A stretch of 64,000 nt of DNA. It comes from Rodentolepis nana. Lineage: Eukaryota; Platyhelminthes; Cestoda; Cyclophyllidea; Hymenolepididae. The translations under genes and the position numbers were made by a program. A model generated the notes under the pieces. The model saw only the letters and a program-made list of their open reading frames with translations, had not been told where the DNA came from and made no database searches. Of the stretch, positions 1 to 15,000 are shown one piece after another; position 1 is the first letter of the stretch, and the number at the start of each line of letters is the position of its first letter. The stretch is taken from contig UZAE01012041.1 of the NCBI GenBank assembly GCA_900617975.1, positions 16,132 to 80,131 of the forward strand, in the 5' to 3' direction.

Positions 1-98
1 TTCTCCACCTTCAGAAGAATCTATCTTCTGAACTTCTGAATTATGAACGAATTGCTCTCCGGGCAAAAGTTTCTGCCCGTGCACAACTTCTGTTCTTT
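1..98 (-). CDS. Partial exon running off the left edge
   Basis: Acceptor TATTCCTCCATTTTAG|AAAG at 99; phase 1 in. Open to position 1: ERTEVVHGQKLLPGEQFVHN then SEVQKIDSSEGGE. The gene therefore continues beyond the window; Ig or kinase domains expected for an obscurin-like protein would lie there. Confidence 0.65.
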
Positions 99-3000
99 CT
101 AAAATGGAGGAATAGAAGCCTAAGAGGTTTTCAATTTGAAATTAAAAACAAGTACGTTGAAGGTGACTAACCAATGGTATTGACATCTTGTTCGGGTATC
201 TGCTCCATGAAGGGGTTAGTGACACCATCCAATGTATTGACAGAATCTGAGCACAGACAAAGAGAGAAACATAAGAATTCATTTCGATAGATACTTATTG
301 CAGAACAAAGCACACCAGCTGTTGAGATAACAATGAACATATATAGTGAGAATGTAGGATATGATGAATGAGAAACTAAGGCGAATAAGCGAAAGTGCGG
401 ACGCAGTGCAGGGTGTAGTAGCGACACCGTACGTACCAATACTTAGCATACTGTCCGGTCTTGGCTTGTCTTGCTTAGGTAACTGCATTATCGATCCTTC
501 GGCTGAGTAGTAGGTTAGTGATGATTCATCGTCTCCTGCTGATTCATAGAAAACAAAACACTCAACAACTAAATCTCCAACTGCCGCTTCTCATTACCGC
601 TCAGTAGAGTGATTAAACTGACTTTATTATGAACCTCGATGGAAACAGTCATTTAAGCCCACTTAACCTACAACCTTTATGTTAACGTTGGTGGCAAGAG
701 GGAGTTTAGGAATAATCAGTGCTGAGATAGTTTAAAATTGGCCAATAATATTACTATTGCCTATAATCTAATGCTTTCCTACTTTCTACTATGAGTGCTA
801 CATAAGCTTCTCAAGCGGTTAGGAGAGTGCTTGCTTGGAAAGAATTCAATCTGAAGTCGCCCTAATGGTAATCTGACATTCAATCACCCATATTGAATTA
901 GGGCTGTTGGCTAACCACATCACTAATCACTGAAGTCATCTCGTGAACCCTAAACTCTGCACAGGTTATATAGAACCCAGGGATTCACAGGATTTCGACT
1001 TGACTTTCTGCCTAAATTAACTCCAATAATTGTTATTTTAATTACTAGTATTGCAAATGGCAGGTAGTATGATATTGTTGTTTCAATAGAAAACGAAATT
1101 ACTTTCCAAAACTTTTTAATCATTTTTCGAAATTAGATAAGGTGATACAAGAACTGAACTCCTAGATTTTGAATACTCTATAGTTTGTCTTCAATTTCAT
1201 AACTTATTTTTTCCCGCCACGAATTTCTTGTTTAATACGTGCTTTGTAATTTCACCAGCTTGGATTAATTTGCTCAATTAAAGCAATCTTAGATGCTGTT
1301 TCAGAAAATTCATCAGCTCAAATGTCTCCCATTCTCAAAAAGTGTTTTTATTGTTACTTTTCAAGCGTTGATAATGAGAAACAACCAAAAACCGATGTAC
1401 AATAAAGTAGATCAGTAAAGCTTGACTTGATCCTCCAGATTTCAATGATCGGAATGGAATCCTTTGACGTTCTAGTGACGTCATTTCCAAAGATTTAAAC
1501 GAAAATTAATTAAGCAGTTGGATCAAATTAGATAGCCAAGTCAAATTTATAAGTGCGTCCCTTCAAATAGCTCTGAAAATTTAGTGGACTCTGGATAAAA
1601 TCACCTTCTCAGAATTTCATGAACAGTTACACCAAAATATATTTTTCATGGTAACATCTACTCGGTTTCCATCTTTATGCCAGTGAAATCCAAAAAAATT
1701 TCATAAGCATTGGAAATCACTGCTGGGTTTTGTTTAATGAATAGAAATTATCCCCCCCCCCACGGCTTTAGGTCTTCCCCTCTTTATGCACAGACCGTTC
1801 ATGGGAGCCTACTTTTGGATCACTTTTAGGTTGTGGTTGGCACATTGAAGCCGATCACGTCAGGATCAGCAAATGGTGAAAATTTTGTCTTGATTGTTAA
1901 AAGCAACTGTCGCATAAAGTATATTGTTTCCCTATGATTTTCTCTCTTGATGATTCGGAACAAAACATAAAATAGCTCAATAGTCAGTTTCCTGGCTATA
2001 AATTGACAGAATTGAAGTGTCTCCTTTGTGAAGAATTCCTGACCAAACAACCAAGCGCAGGAAAGGTTAGATTTGACTTGGAGTTGAATGCTGCAATTAC
2101 CAATTTCTGGCATGCACTAGAACACTCCATACAGTCTAGTAAGAAGCTTAATCGAAAAGTTAATGGATCGAAGCTCCCAGCTACTAGAATTTCTCATGCA
2201 GAAGAGAAGAGATGGAGCGTTATTCTCTAATCTAACTAAAACAATAATCAAAAGGAATAAAATTATGAATAGAAGGTGAGAAATGACTGACCTCTAGCCT
2301 GCTGAGCTGCCTCCGAATCCACGTTCTTTGATTTGGTCATTTCGTCAACGTCGTAGTATGCTTCATTAACTACATCAATTGCCTCGGCTGGTATATCATC
2401 CACAGTGCTCACTCGTCTTCCATTAACTTCTTCTACTGCAGCTTGGTGAGCTTTAACCAAAGCCTCGTCGACAATGGTATCAACAATGCCTAAAATAGGA
2501 TCCGAATTCATCAACCTTTACAAGGTCGAAATTAACGAGCCAAAGTCCTGCTAATTGAAAGAGATCTCCTTTAAAGGAGGAGTTTTCGAAATTGGATGGC
2601 AAAATCCAAATGCCGGGATGTTAATTCTTGCAACCCCAGCCTACAAGTAGTTCTAGTGACTTCACTTACATTTCACGTAACGTGGCCATGAACACAGAAT
2701 TCATCGATCCATGGAGGGCGCGTATTACACTTGGGTGCGGCCTTAGAATCAACGTTCGCACGCATGCAAGGTCGATGGACCAATAAGAGGGCTGGAGATG
2801 ATGCCCAACCACGTCACGCGTCATATGCCCTCTCTTTCCATCTCCTTTTAACCCACACCCCCCCCCCCAAGTCCAGACTAAATAAATTCTCGCGGGCGTC
2901 TTTTTATGACCCCGTTATCAGTAAAAAAATCATGGTCTTTGTCCGCCTAAACCAAATGAACCTAATTAAATATTCACGACAGTCCCACACTTGAAATGCT

Positions 3001-6000
3001 GGGTAATATTTGTTTGCCTTGAGGGGGGGGGGAGGACTGAACCTTCAGTTTATTTAAAAACCTTGTCAGTAAATATTAGGTGAAAGTGGAACATAAATTT
3101 CCTAAAATTTCACCTATGACGACAAAACGCACATTACTAATTTCATTTAGCCACTGACTATCAGTTGGATATGACTTTCAGATATTAGTTTGCTCGGATC
3201 CTCAGTAATCAACTTTTAAATATTCTTATTTCACTAAAACAACGACAAGCGGTTACTAACTAGATGTGAAATTTAAAAGTTTACCCCTACGCGGCTACAC
3301 AGGTCTTACAACATTGAATGTCAACTGTAGCTAAAAGGTATGCGTACGACACTTAACGTCTACGATTCCTTGAAAAGTCAGTTAAGAGGGTGTCTTATTT
3401 CCTGATAAAATGATGTAAATTCTTTTTGATTTGACATGAATTGTGGCAAGAACTGCAATTCATAATGAGGGAACACATTGAACAATACGTCCCACCTTCG
3501 GATCATTTGCACCTACCCAGACATGAAGTCGTTCAAATGTTTCCCTTTAGTTAAATATAATAACTTCAGACTTAAAATGATATTATTAAACACGATGACA
3601 ATGTCATAGAACTATGTGACAGTTGGGTTCTTCCTGCCAATTCCGAAAACAAACTTTCACAACAGTGAAAATGAGAGAAAAAAGATAAGTGACAAGGAAC
3701 AACCTACCTTTATCCTTCATCGCACGTTCTATATCCTGAATCCAAGCCAGCTGGTTAACTGGACTGGTTGGGATAATTGTATAAACACATTTAATTTGTT
3801 CCTCCGGATAGGAAATATCCCACAACTCGAAATTCGCTGTGTCCATTTCCATCCCATCCGTACGAAGCCTGACATTTTCCAACTATTAAGAACAAAATAA
3901 ATACATAAACTTTATTAAATCTAATTAAAATAAAATAATTCGATAGCGATTAAACTTTAATCATTTAACATTTCGGGGCAAAAGGTGATTAACTCGATTA
4001 AAGGAAACAGAATATTCAAAATGCAAACTTTAAATGAGCTAGGACACATGATTTATATTTCGAGTAATTTTGTTTTATTTTTAACAGGAATCCTGAACGC
4101 GGTCATTTTAACTACCTCGATCCTCTGGAAATACTTTGGCAGTATTAACTCTCCATTTAGCCCTAAGTTATCACTTCTTTTGAACACTTAAAAACTCTCA
4201 ATTTAAGAATGAGTTTTAAGGAGGAATAAGTGAATGGAGAACTAAGTTAGAATTGGGATGAGTTAGTTACTGAATGCATTAAACTATCTCCCAGAGGGTA
4301 ATCAATAACCAGTGTAATAAAACATAGTTATAATTCATTTAAACCTTAAAAGCGGTGAGTAGAATCTAAGGTGGGGGGGGGAATCAATAAGACACTCGTG
4401 GACTTCCCGCAAATGCACTTTAAGTCAATTGGATGCCAGCTTAATGGGCCTTACGATGACATATCATTCACTCCTGGAGATTTTAATAACAATTTGACGC
4501 AGCTCTAAGTATTATGGACACTCATCAACGATCTTTATGACCAAATATTTAACTTGTATTTGTTACACCCTCTAGACTGCATCCTGCTTAATCCCTCACG
4601 ATCTTCCTAATACACTGAAAACACCTTTTGCCCTCCTTGGAAAAATTTTGAAAAAAAACAATTGAAAGACAAGAGCGTAGGAGTGTAATGTGCTTGTTTG
4701 AAAGCTGGGAAATTTGAATACCTGGGAAGTAAGTTTAAATTGCTTTAGAAAAGTAATTATTAATAGCAACACTAAATTTTTGCTCCTCCAAAGGCAATCT
4801 GCCTTATCTTTGTCATTGAAAACATGCCGCGCTATTTTTACTTGTGGGTGTGATAGATTTAGCATATATTATTCGTAATGCTAGTTTTTTGTGGCATTTT
4901 TCCTGGATTGCGCCTAAAAATGATTCACTTGACTACCTTTAGCTGCGATCATTATTGCTATTTTCTCCATGATTGCAGTTGTTTTAACAACAGCCATCTT
5001 ATTCCGGAGCGTGGTTTGAATTTGCCTTATGCTACTGGTAAATTATAAAGTTAAATTTATCGATTATCCACGAAATTAAGGATGAGAAAACAGAAGAACA
5101 TTTGATTGGTGTTTAAATTGATGCTTTCAGCCCCTTGAACTACTCAAGTTTCACCATAGAACCTGGGACATTCGGTTTTCATATGGTAGTCCTTAGCGAT
5201 CTTTCCACTTTCATTATGATCCTTTCTTAATCTTAAACACATGGATACCAAAGCTTTGGAGATTCTAAATATTTTGGAACGTGTGAAGGTCTTCATAAAA
5301 TGACAATTTCAATAACCCTACGCATTCAGCTTTGCACCACCTTTCCCTTGAATCGTAAAGTGAACTTTCATTTTAACCTGAATTTCAAGCACACCTAAAT
5401 CATTAACCACAACCCCAATGCCCGCCGAATCTCCTTAAAGGCCATGACCGAATGACCTCAAGATCATGAAAGAAGATTTGAAGTTAATGCGAAACTAAAA
5501 GGGGCTTTACGGGATTAAAGTTTAATAAAAAAATCTTACCGGCAGTTTCCACAGAATTTCATGTTTCTTTTGATCATCTGGCACTTTCTGTATGAAAAGA
5601 AGACTATTCCGATCAAGTAGCAAGAAGCCTTCCTGCGTATTTTCTACAAGATTTTCCTCAGCATTCTGATTGCCGACTTTAAGCAAGGTCTAGAATTAAG
5701 TAAAACAAAATTATACATTTTCTTGCAAAATGTATTCATTTATAAATGAAAACGTTAATTTATACTTAATTACAAAGAATAAATTAGCTAGCAAATTTAA
5801 CTAGTTAAATATATTGTTAAATGGCCCGATTTTACACAACATTAATAAATATTTCACTTGTGATTGTTAACAATGAGATCACCTAATGATTCCAGCCAAA
5901 TAATTGCGACCATACATAACACAAAAATTTGTTTGGGTGAGCCAATATCAAACACCTTCTTATTTCAGGACTGTGGAGTGTGCGATAGACTTACCTCCAC

Positions 6001-9000
6001 GTGGTGCACTCTGGGCAACGTATACTCATACAGCAAAAAGGTCTATTAATCGGCAGTTGACTTCTGACTTCAAACTACCAAGACCCCACCGCATTTCATA
6101 TTCTACTAATTAAACAGTACTCACCTTTTTTCTACCTTTGTGTCTGTCTGTCTCTTTTACGTCTGTGAATCATTATTCTGTCCCCCCTCTCGACCTCTTG
6201 CCACTTTGGTGTTCCTCTTCCTTTCTGTGAAGCACGAAGTCAACTAAAGGGCTAATGATACCCATCATAACGCCTGCCATTTGAAATAAATATTTCAGGA
6301 CTGTTAAATTCCAGGTATCTCACTCTTTAATTAATGCGTATAGTTCATCACAACTTAAATCAACATTCTAAAGTTCAAACGTCAGAATCTGATGTACTAG
6401 TAGTTAGGGCAGAAGTTCACATCAATCATCAACTTTCATCATCAGATAATTCCCTCACAAATTTCAGAACTATTACTGAGAATATTATTAAAAATATAAG
6501 CTTATAATTAGACAACATGAACAAAATCAATTTCTCTACCAAAATTCTGAGAAAACTTCCTTGTATGAGGGAATATTTAAAAAGTTTACAATTATTCAAA
6601 AGATGGACTGAAATTGATTTCTTAATGAAGGAATCCATTTAGCAAAAGTCCTGGTTCAAGAAGAATTTAATTTGAGCTAATTTCAAGTGGAATTCCATCT
6701 TTCAAGAATTAAATTTTAACTCTCGAATTTCCATTGAAATAGCACAGGGCGCCCAAGCGTACACGATTTCGTAGAAAAATGAGTTAATATTCTGAATCTC
6801 CTAAATTCCTTTCTCTCGACTATTGGCAACTGGCGCCTTCTGATAAAAAAGTAAGAACTTAATTTAATTGTGTAGGAAATGCACTAAACTCTTTGCAATA
6901 TCGACTATCTACATTTATTATCTTTGCAAAAGCTAAGGCAAGTTTCCTCTCTATTTTTGTTTGATTAATTGGAGTAAAAGACGCGAATTCTTTAAAGGTG
7001 TCAAAATATACTAGTTACCGCTTTCTCACGTAAAAATGGATCATTAAAACCCTGTTTCAGTGTGAAAAGTCCACTTTACACAATTATAATAATAAGAGGA
7101 AGGCAACTTAACAGCAATTATGGCAAACAGAACAGCAAGGATGCAGGAAATAGAGTAAGAGAAACAAAAAAACTATTCTTTCATTCAAATCTGCCAATCA
7201 TCAGCCTGTTGACCTGCAATCAATATGAAGTTAACTGAAATTATGCACATGTTTCAGCATTCAAGAATCTGAGTTTGAAGTCTGCCATGATCAGGGCCCA
7301 ACTGAATTGGGCGTTGAGTTAGAAACAGTCTAATTTCTTCACTTGATCGGAATTAGTTAAATCAATTTAATTATAAGCCATCAAGCACACTGCCACAGAG
7401 GAACTAGAATTATGCCTAACTAACAGTCTTGAAAGCTATTTCGACCTTGCTTCCACAACCAGACACCAATGAGAAGTTTGGATTCCTTGTATACTTACCA
7501 ATTCGATTCAATGCTACTTAAGACGGTAGTGGTCATTGGGCTGAAATGATCAAATACCCTCATTTGTGTACCCTTTAATGCTTGTTCCAACCGTTTAAAC
7601 TGCTCCACTTTAGACGAACTCCATTATTCTACAAAATCTCCTCAATAAACATTTATTTAAATTACACTTGAAGGTAAACTCATAAGTATCTTTAAAAACA
7701 TAAGTTAATGTCTTGCAGCGAAAAACGCCTAATGTATGTTTTAAGCTAAAATTCAACTTAAGCATGATTTTGAGTTTACAACTAAAACACAGAAATTTTA
7801 TTGAAATATCTCCTAGCAATAAAATATGCTGGAATTGCTTGGGATGTCAGCATGGTTTAGCTGACTTGAGAAGGGAATAACGCAATGTTCAGAAATCTTG
7901 TCGCGATGAATAATCTTCCTTAGAGAACTTCAAAAAAGCTAATTCACTTCGTTCACATTGTATCCGAATGGAATTTGGAATTTAATGGAAAGTATGATAA
8001 AAATTACCATTCTTATGATAGTTTGTGGTAGAGAATTTGCAGCAAAATCTTCGTCTTCATTTGGTAAGACACCCAGACTACCATTTACTGGCATATTCGA
8101 CACATAAGGCCACAACTTCAGGGCTTCACTTGTTCGTCTTTGGATTTGTTTCAATACTGTAATAGCCTCCTCAAGTCCACGAGTGTCCTGACTGGCTCTA
8201 CTGGAATATCTTGCCATCGAACTGAGTAAATGCTCGTAAGCAGAAAGGTGAGTTTTTGGAGCAAAGAGGTATTCAAGAAGATGTTGAGCATAGATTCTCC
8301 CCTCTTCGCCGTCATTTTCAGGTGTCAGACAGAAGACGTTATTCAGTTTGTCCCCTGATATGAGATTCTTAAACGATTGCATCCATTGATTCAAATAGTA
8401 AAGATAAGCTGAATATTCTGCCCACTGAGATTCCTGAAATTGAAACAACATAGGTACTTATTTTGATAAAGTAATATGTATTTTAATAACCACACTTCAG
8501 CGTACATTTTGAGTGAAGCAGTTCGCAGCTTGTAATGGATCAACGATGCACGCTTGAAATTTCAGTAATGAACTGAAACAAAATTTAAATAGTTTAATAG
8601 ATTGACTAATATGGGTTTATAATCTAATCGATACGGACAAACCTTTCAGACAGCTCCAAAATGTTATCAATATGGGCGAGCATTCCTTTTGTAGCTTTAA
8701 CCATTTCTTCCGGTAAGGGTACTTTATTGTCATTTTCAAATTGTGTGCCTTCGAGACGTTTGAGGAAGTTTCGAAGCGTCTTAATACGGAACTGATAGCC
8801 CTCCTCCTCTTCCGCTAAATCTGTTAGCGCATGCCTGGAATGTCGGCAAATTTTGACTTTTAATTGTTATTCTTTTCACGATTGGAAAAAAATTGCAAAA
8901 AAGGATGTGAATTTGCGCAAAGTGATATGGATAAAATTAAAAAAGAGGTGGAATTTAAAGACGTACAATATAAAAACCTCACATTTCTGCTGAAATGGAG

Positions 9001-12000
9001 CTAAAATTTGCTCGTTTCAAACTTATCTTTGTTTAAATTACTGTTGTTTGAATGCAAAACGATAGGGGTCGTGGTGATTGTGTAGTCCTTGGCTTTTGCT
9101 ACATAAAAATTCTACCAGCTTTATTCCAAGGCCATTCGTTCCGCTCTTCGTAGCTACCAACTGATGAGTTACGATTAAATTTATCAAAAACAACAGAAAC
9201 GTTGCTTCGTCGAACTGCACTTGCTGGTGTGCGAATTAATATTGATTATAAAAATCTTCGATCAAACAAGATATTAGAAGTTATCTTGAAATCAATATAT
9301 GTTCATTAGTTTTTGAACAAAATTATTACTGATAAGTATACTTCCATACCATTAGCGCCACAGTTATCTAGATGGCTGGAGTTCCATGGAGGTATTAGGT
9401 TTTACCTGGCAGTATGCTTCGAATATCTAAGAATTGCTTTCTATTCAAAAATTCAGTAGGTTTATTGTTGAAGTTTAACATGGAAAGTTATAATAGTAGC
9501 GAAGCAACCCCCAGACATGGAGAGTGCGTTTCTATAATCCAAATGAGTTGCACCAATGCACACATCCAAACAAATGTCCCTAATGATGGTAAGTTATTGA
9601 TAAATCGTAGTCTTTATTTAAGCAAATAAATTTTTTTGGAATTGGGCATATGACGTTGCTTGCATTTGGTGTTTTGAATACAACTGTCTACATAAAATTA
9701 TAAAGCTCTATGTACCTAGCTTCCAACACACTACGGTGATGATCAACAAAACTTAATTCTACGAATAAATCTTGTTGGATTTCGAAATAACCGGGACGTT
9801 CATTGCTACGAGTCTGATTAAAAAATTAAATTAAAATGAACCTGCTCAATTTTCTTTACATCACTTGAAAAGAAACAGTAATTAATTTGGTAGCTATTTT
9901 TAGGGAAGGAAGTAAAACGTTGAAATAATATTAATGGCGAATAGAAATTTATTTTGAACTGGGTAGGCAAATCGAGACATTGAAGAATAGCTTTGGTTAG
10001 ATTGAATGAATGCCTCATTGGTTAAACCAAAGCTAATTATCCAATTGATCAAACCATTTTTTGGCACACGGTTGACCACAAAATGGTATAGAAAGAGTGT
10101 ATGTATAATCCGAATTTTCTGTGGCATTCAATGCCGCTGTCCCAGTAACCTCTTATCAGTGAACTGTTTTCTGCCCATCGTGGTTAGATCATTGCCAATT
10201 TAAACATGATTTTCACGAATGCCGACTTCATGTAGTGCGTTTTCCTAATCACGAATTTTAAACTTTGTGGGATGCGTTTACTTGAGAACCACTGTCAACC
10301 TAAATCCCTATATTTTACTAAACAGCTATTATTGACATATGTCACTATGACGCAATCTAGTAAATGCTTAATCTGGGTTACACAATGTGGTTATCGGCAT
10401 ATTCTGCAAGCCAAATCCAATTTCGCCAAGGACATTTCGAATTACTCATTTGCCTCAATGGCAGTCTAGTAGATTGGGTTGTGATGCCAGTTAAATAATT
10501 ACAACTTCAAGGTGATTAATTCGATTTACCCAACAGTTTAAACTATTCACTGATTTAAAAAAGTATTTTACCAGAATTAGGAGTGGTGCATATTTTAATG
10601 AATGCAAAAAATATGTTGCAAGTAGTAAGCTACCTTCTCTTCATGAGACATTCGTGTTGTTTGTTTGAAATGGTAAGCACTTCCTCCCTAAACTTTTCCC
10701 GAGGATTTTTATTGGTTGAGAGGCGATAGTGACTAGCCACGGGTTTCTCCAACAAGCATACGGCAGCAAGACGACCAGACCTATAGGGTGCTGCAGCCTC
10801 CACGACCCATCGATCGGGATTGTCTGCGTCTAGGCGTTCCACAACCTCATCTTCCTCCACAGACATTAGCTCTGGACTGGTTTCTCTTCGCTTGTCTGCC
10901 TCTACGTCGAAGGAGGCATAATACCTCCTGCGTTCTGGTTTATCTCTCTTTTGAAGTAGAAAATCAATTATTATATTCTGATTAGAAGTACTTGAATTAA
11001 TAATAATAATAAATATTGATAATATATATTTTTAAAAATGCACCTATCCTTCGAATGTATTAGACAATTTAAACATACGCCTTCAAATGCAATTTATCAA
11101 ATAAAATTCCCCGCGGTTTTGGGAAGCGTTGAAATGAAACCGATCTTAAAAAGATTGATTAAGTAAGAATGCTGCAATTTGTTATATAAATTTTTTCCCG
11201 ATTTCCAGAATATTCCATTCCCAATTTAACTTACGATTCCAGAAAATAATACAAAGCATTATAAAAAACGAACATTGAAATTCTGGGGTGAAATAATGAA
11301 TCTAAAATTATTTAATCCGAGTACAGTTACTTCCTTGAACTACTTCCAAATATTCATAAAAAAAGAACAAAAGAGAAAAATGATTTTGAAGTGCCGTATC
11401 AGTGACAACAAGTCACACGAAAAATGAAACGACCATTACGAGTTACCAGGAGTGCAAGACAAAAAGCATACCAAATCTATTCCAAAACAAGGCCTCATGC
11501 ACTCCTCCTAGCAGAGCAAGTATTTACACGTTTTGGATGCATCTACTAATGATCTTGGCTAATGGCAAAGTTGTGAAGTGATCTAATTGACAAGAGTTGA
11601 CGCATAATACTCAAACATGTTTCTTTAATGTTGAACGACTAATATCATCTTTAAAATGACATCAGCTCTCTCGTCTCGCTAGCTTTATCACCAGAAGCAA
11701 ACATGGCCTGAATTAGTATGACCAAAGACAATTAAATTAACCAACTCGTCAAAAGAATTGTTAATATAGTCAGCTCGAGAAATCATGCAGAAAAATCTGA
11801 TATTTTGAAGTTGGAATTTAAAAATGACTTGAAATTATGAACTGTATGCATTCTACGAAATCTGTACAAGAAGTAAGACAATTTCTATTTCCAGGCATTA
11901 TTCTGTCTCTAATCGGTTCCTCTCAACACGCTAACCTTTTATTTTAGTAACTTACTTGCAGATTGTACATTTGTTTGTTTTGTCATTAGTGACAAATAAA

Positions 12001-15000
12001 TCAGAGTAACTTACTTCTGACCAGGTGTCGAAGAGACTTCTGGAAGTATCAAAGGCATCGATGTTGAGGGAGAAGTGACTTGACAACCTTCGAAGTTGAA
12101 TTGAGTGTCGTCGAACTTCACTCATGATGGTCGTTGCAACTAGAAAATAACCCAAATTAGTAATCAGCATGGTATAGAAACCCGTCTTTACAGCGTTGCT
12201 GATTAGTTAAATGACATTTCATTTTCCAAATTTTCATTGAATTGTAAGCCCTCTAGCCATATCTTTTAGATTACTTAGAAACCTTTCGGTAGCTCCCTGT
12301 ATTATATACCGATGTATAAACCGTTTTGTACAGTGTAAGGATATTAACTAAAAACAGAAATTTATCAATTAAAGATTATATCATGTTTCCGGATCAGCAT
12401 TTTCATCCAACTCTGCTTTTATTATAAATGTCTATCAAACTGCAACTAATTTAAATTACCAGCAATTCGCTTTTGGAGATATTGATATGGACTAAAACAC
12501 TAAGCATGTTGTGTGAATAACTAGACAGAGGTTGGGTAGCAAGATATGTATCAGTCTGTAAAAGCATAGGAGAATAGAATCATTAGTTTTAGTTTTAGGA
12601 TCAACTTTTATGAGGCAACAGCAAATATACTGGTTAAAATTGTACTGTTTATTTTAAGTTTTACAAATGCGATCTGAACATGTTTGGCAATGAATTATTG
12701 CCATCATATTAATTACCTGAAAAGTATTTCAAAGCTGTAGTTTCAAATTAATTTAAAATTTTGAAGACTTCGGCTATTTTTATCCTCTTAACGCCAGCAA
12801 ATTTATTAACTATTAATTTAATAATGCCCGGTATTAATTATTAATATTTGAGATAAAACGTGGAGAATGTATACATTGGTCTTTAAAATAAAGCAAATTA
12901 AATAAAAGAAATTGGTTGCAATACAAATTGAATATTTCAATAAGCGAAAGACATCAATTGATTTGAATAGCACAATTAGGATTAATTATGGTAATCTCTC
13001 TGCAATAAAAGGTCAGAATTACTAGCCCCATCGCAGACCGCAATTAATGTAAAAGTACAAGATTAAGTGTTGCCTATATTTCCAAACATTGCCGATGGAA
13101 AAAGGTAATCGATGTAGTTTGCAAATACTAAGGTGTAAAGCGTATCGACTAATGGCAGTTGAAGCTCATTATAATATGGGATTAATATAATATTTTTTAC
13201 CTTGGAAATAATGTGACTATAATAAAGGGAGATAAATCAGTGGGATGTAATTAGACTAGGTGATAAAGGTTGAGTTTTGCTAACCGAAAATCAAGGTAAT
13301 TTCTACTAGCTGAGAGCTTTGTAACTATAAGCAAGTGTGGCGTCATTTTGATTAATTTAAACTTGGATAATTTTGAGGAATACAGAATAAAGATATTTGA
13401 ATTTAATCAAAAATGCATGAAAGGGAGTATCTACTGTGATTGATATTAATCATTCACCTTCAAAACTATCGTTCAGTTGATTGGTATGCTCTAACAATAG
13501 CAATTTTTTGCTCTTCGAAGACTTAACTTGTCCTTATTTTGGGTAGTAAATAAAATCTTTGCAACTTTGGAAGCAATTAGTATAACTTTTAGTGAAAAGT
13601 TTAAGAAATTTTGACGCGTATTCAGACACTTGGTGTATTAAATTCTTTAAAATGTGATTATCTTTTAATAATTTAATTATTAGAGTCCGTCTTGCAACGA
13701 CCTAGTGAGCTCTGATATACTGCTAAGCTAGCACCGTTCAACTATCGCAACCATTTGGAAGCAAACTTCCCTAACCCACAGCTGCTAACAAGTCGGTAAC
13801 ATCATATCAAATCGGATACACACTTTCAACTCTAATCTGGGGAATTGAAGCTGGATTTCAAATTTGAAAAAAAACGTAATGGACAAAAAATTTAGCTTAT
13901 GAGAAGAGCATCTACGAATCCTTCTTGGAAGCTGAGTTTCAACCAATCTCCCTAAAATATGTCAAGGGTTTGGGGTTAAAAAGAGGCCTTAACTGCGAAG
14001 ACAGCCAGGGAGAAATATGGAATTGGAGGGCAAAAACCTCCAAATCATCCCCAATTTCCTCTTGAGAAGTATTTTTGAAATTGCGGTTTTGCTTCTCTCC
14101 TTCCCTTCTCCACGCCAAGATTGCATCAATAACAAATATTTCGTCCAAATGAAACAAAACTGAAGATTAAAGCCATTAATAACTTCTTGACTATTTTTTT
14201 AATGGACTCGCCAGCCTTGTAGATAAATTAAATGTTCAAAACTTTGGATGGAATTTTTGAAAAATAGCCAATTTCCCTCCGGGACAATATTTAGACGAAT
14301 TCTAGTAAATTTTCAGAGTGAAGAACAACATCAATCTCCTATTGCTTCAAATTTACCTATAAAATAACAACGCACTTGTTTCTACAATTTAAATTTAAAT
14401 TGTGTAAAGCGTGTTACTGACAAAAGTTTGTGAAAATTTCGCCTCACAAGAGGGAAAAAAGTACTGTGGGTATCTGTGTGCTGTAAAATGAAATTTTGTC
14501 CACTTTTATACTATCCACAATTTTTGAATCACATAAACAACAGGTGTAGGTAAATTGGCATCTGTAGGAATACCTCCCGCCAACCCACCTTCCAATATTG
14601 ACGCTGAAGGCATAGTGGAATTTTCAAGGAAGAAGAGACTTGAATGCGGTAGAATATAAACTGAAGGAAAACCTCACTTTCAAGGTGGAGAATTAGCCTT
14701 TATTCCTTTTAACATACTGTCACAAATAACGTGATAAATCTATTCATTCAAAGGTATAAACATGCTATCAGTATGTTGACTATGAATGAAAGCACAATTG
14801 ATATAGAAGTGCTGAATAGATTTAGCTATTCGTTTATAAGAATACATATACGTAAGGATATGTTAAATATAGTGAAACATATAAAAACGAAAGTGGAAAT
14901 GATGCATTTCATATCGAAAGCCATTAAGAATGCCGGAACAGTGCGTCACAGTATGAAAATTTCGAACCTCGTAAGTATTATTAGGCTGGAAAAAATATCC

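Larger units (their letters stand above)
5690..8007 (-). other. Intron between DH and PH exons
   Basis: Holds the SINE-like copy at 5975-6291 in antisense and a possible skipped exon near 7496-7605. Otherwise AT-rich without recognisable content. Confidence 0.6.

Noticed and set aside
5975..6291. Hammerhead ribozyme in the retroposon
   Set aside because: The CTAATGATA block near the 3' end resembles CTGATGA, but there is no matching GAAA/GTC core or stems.
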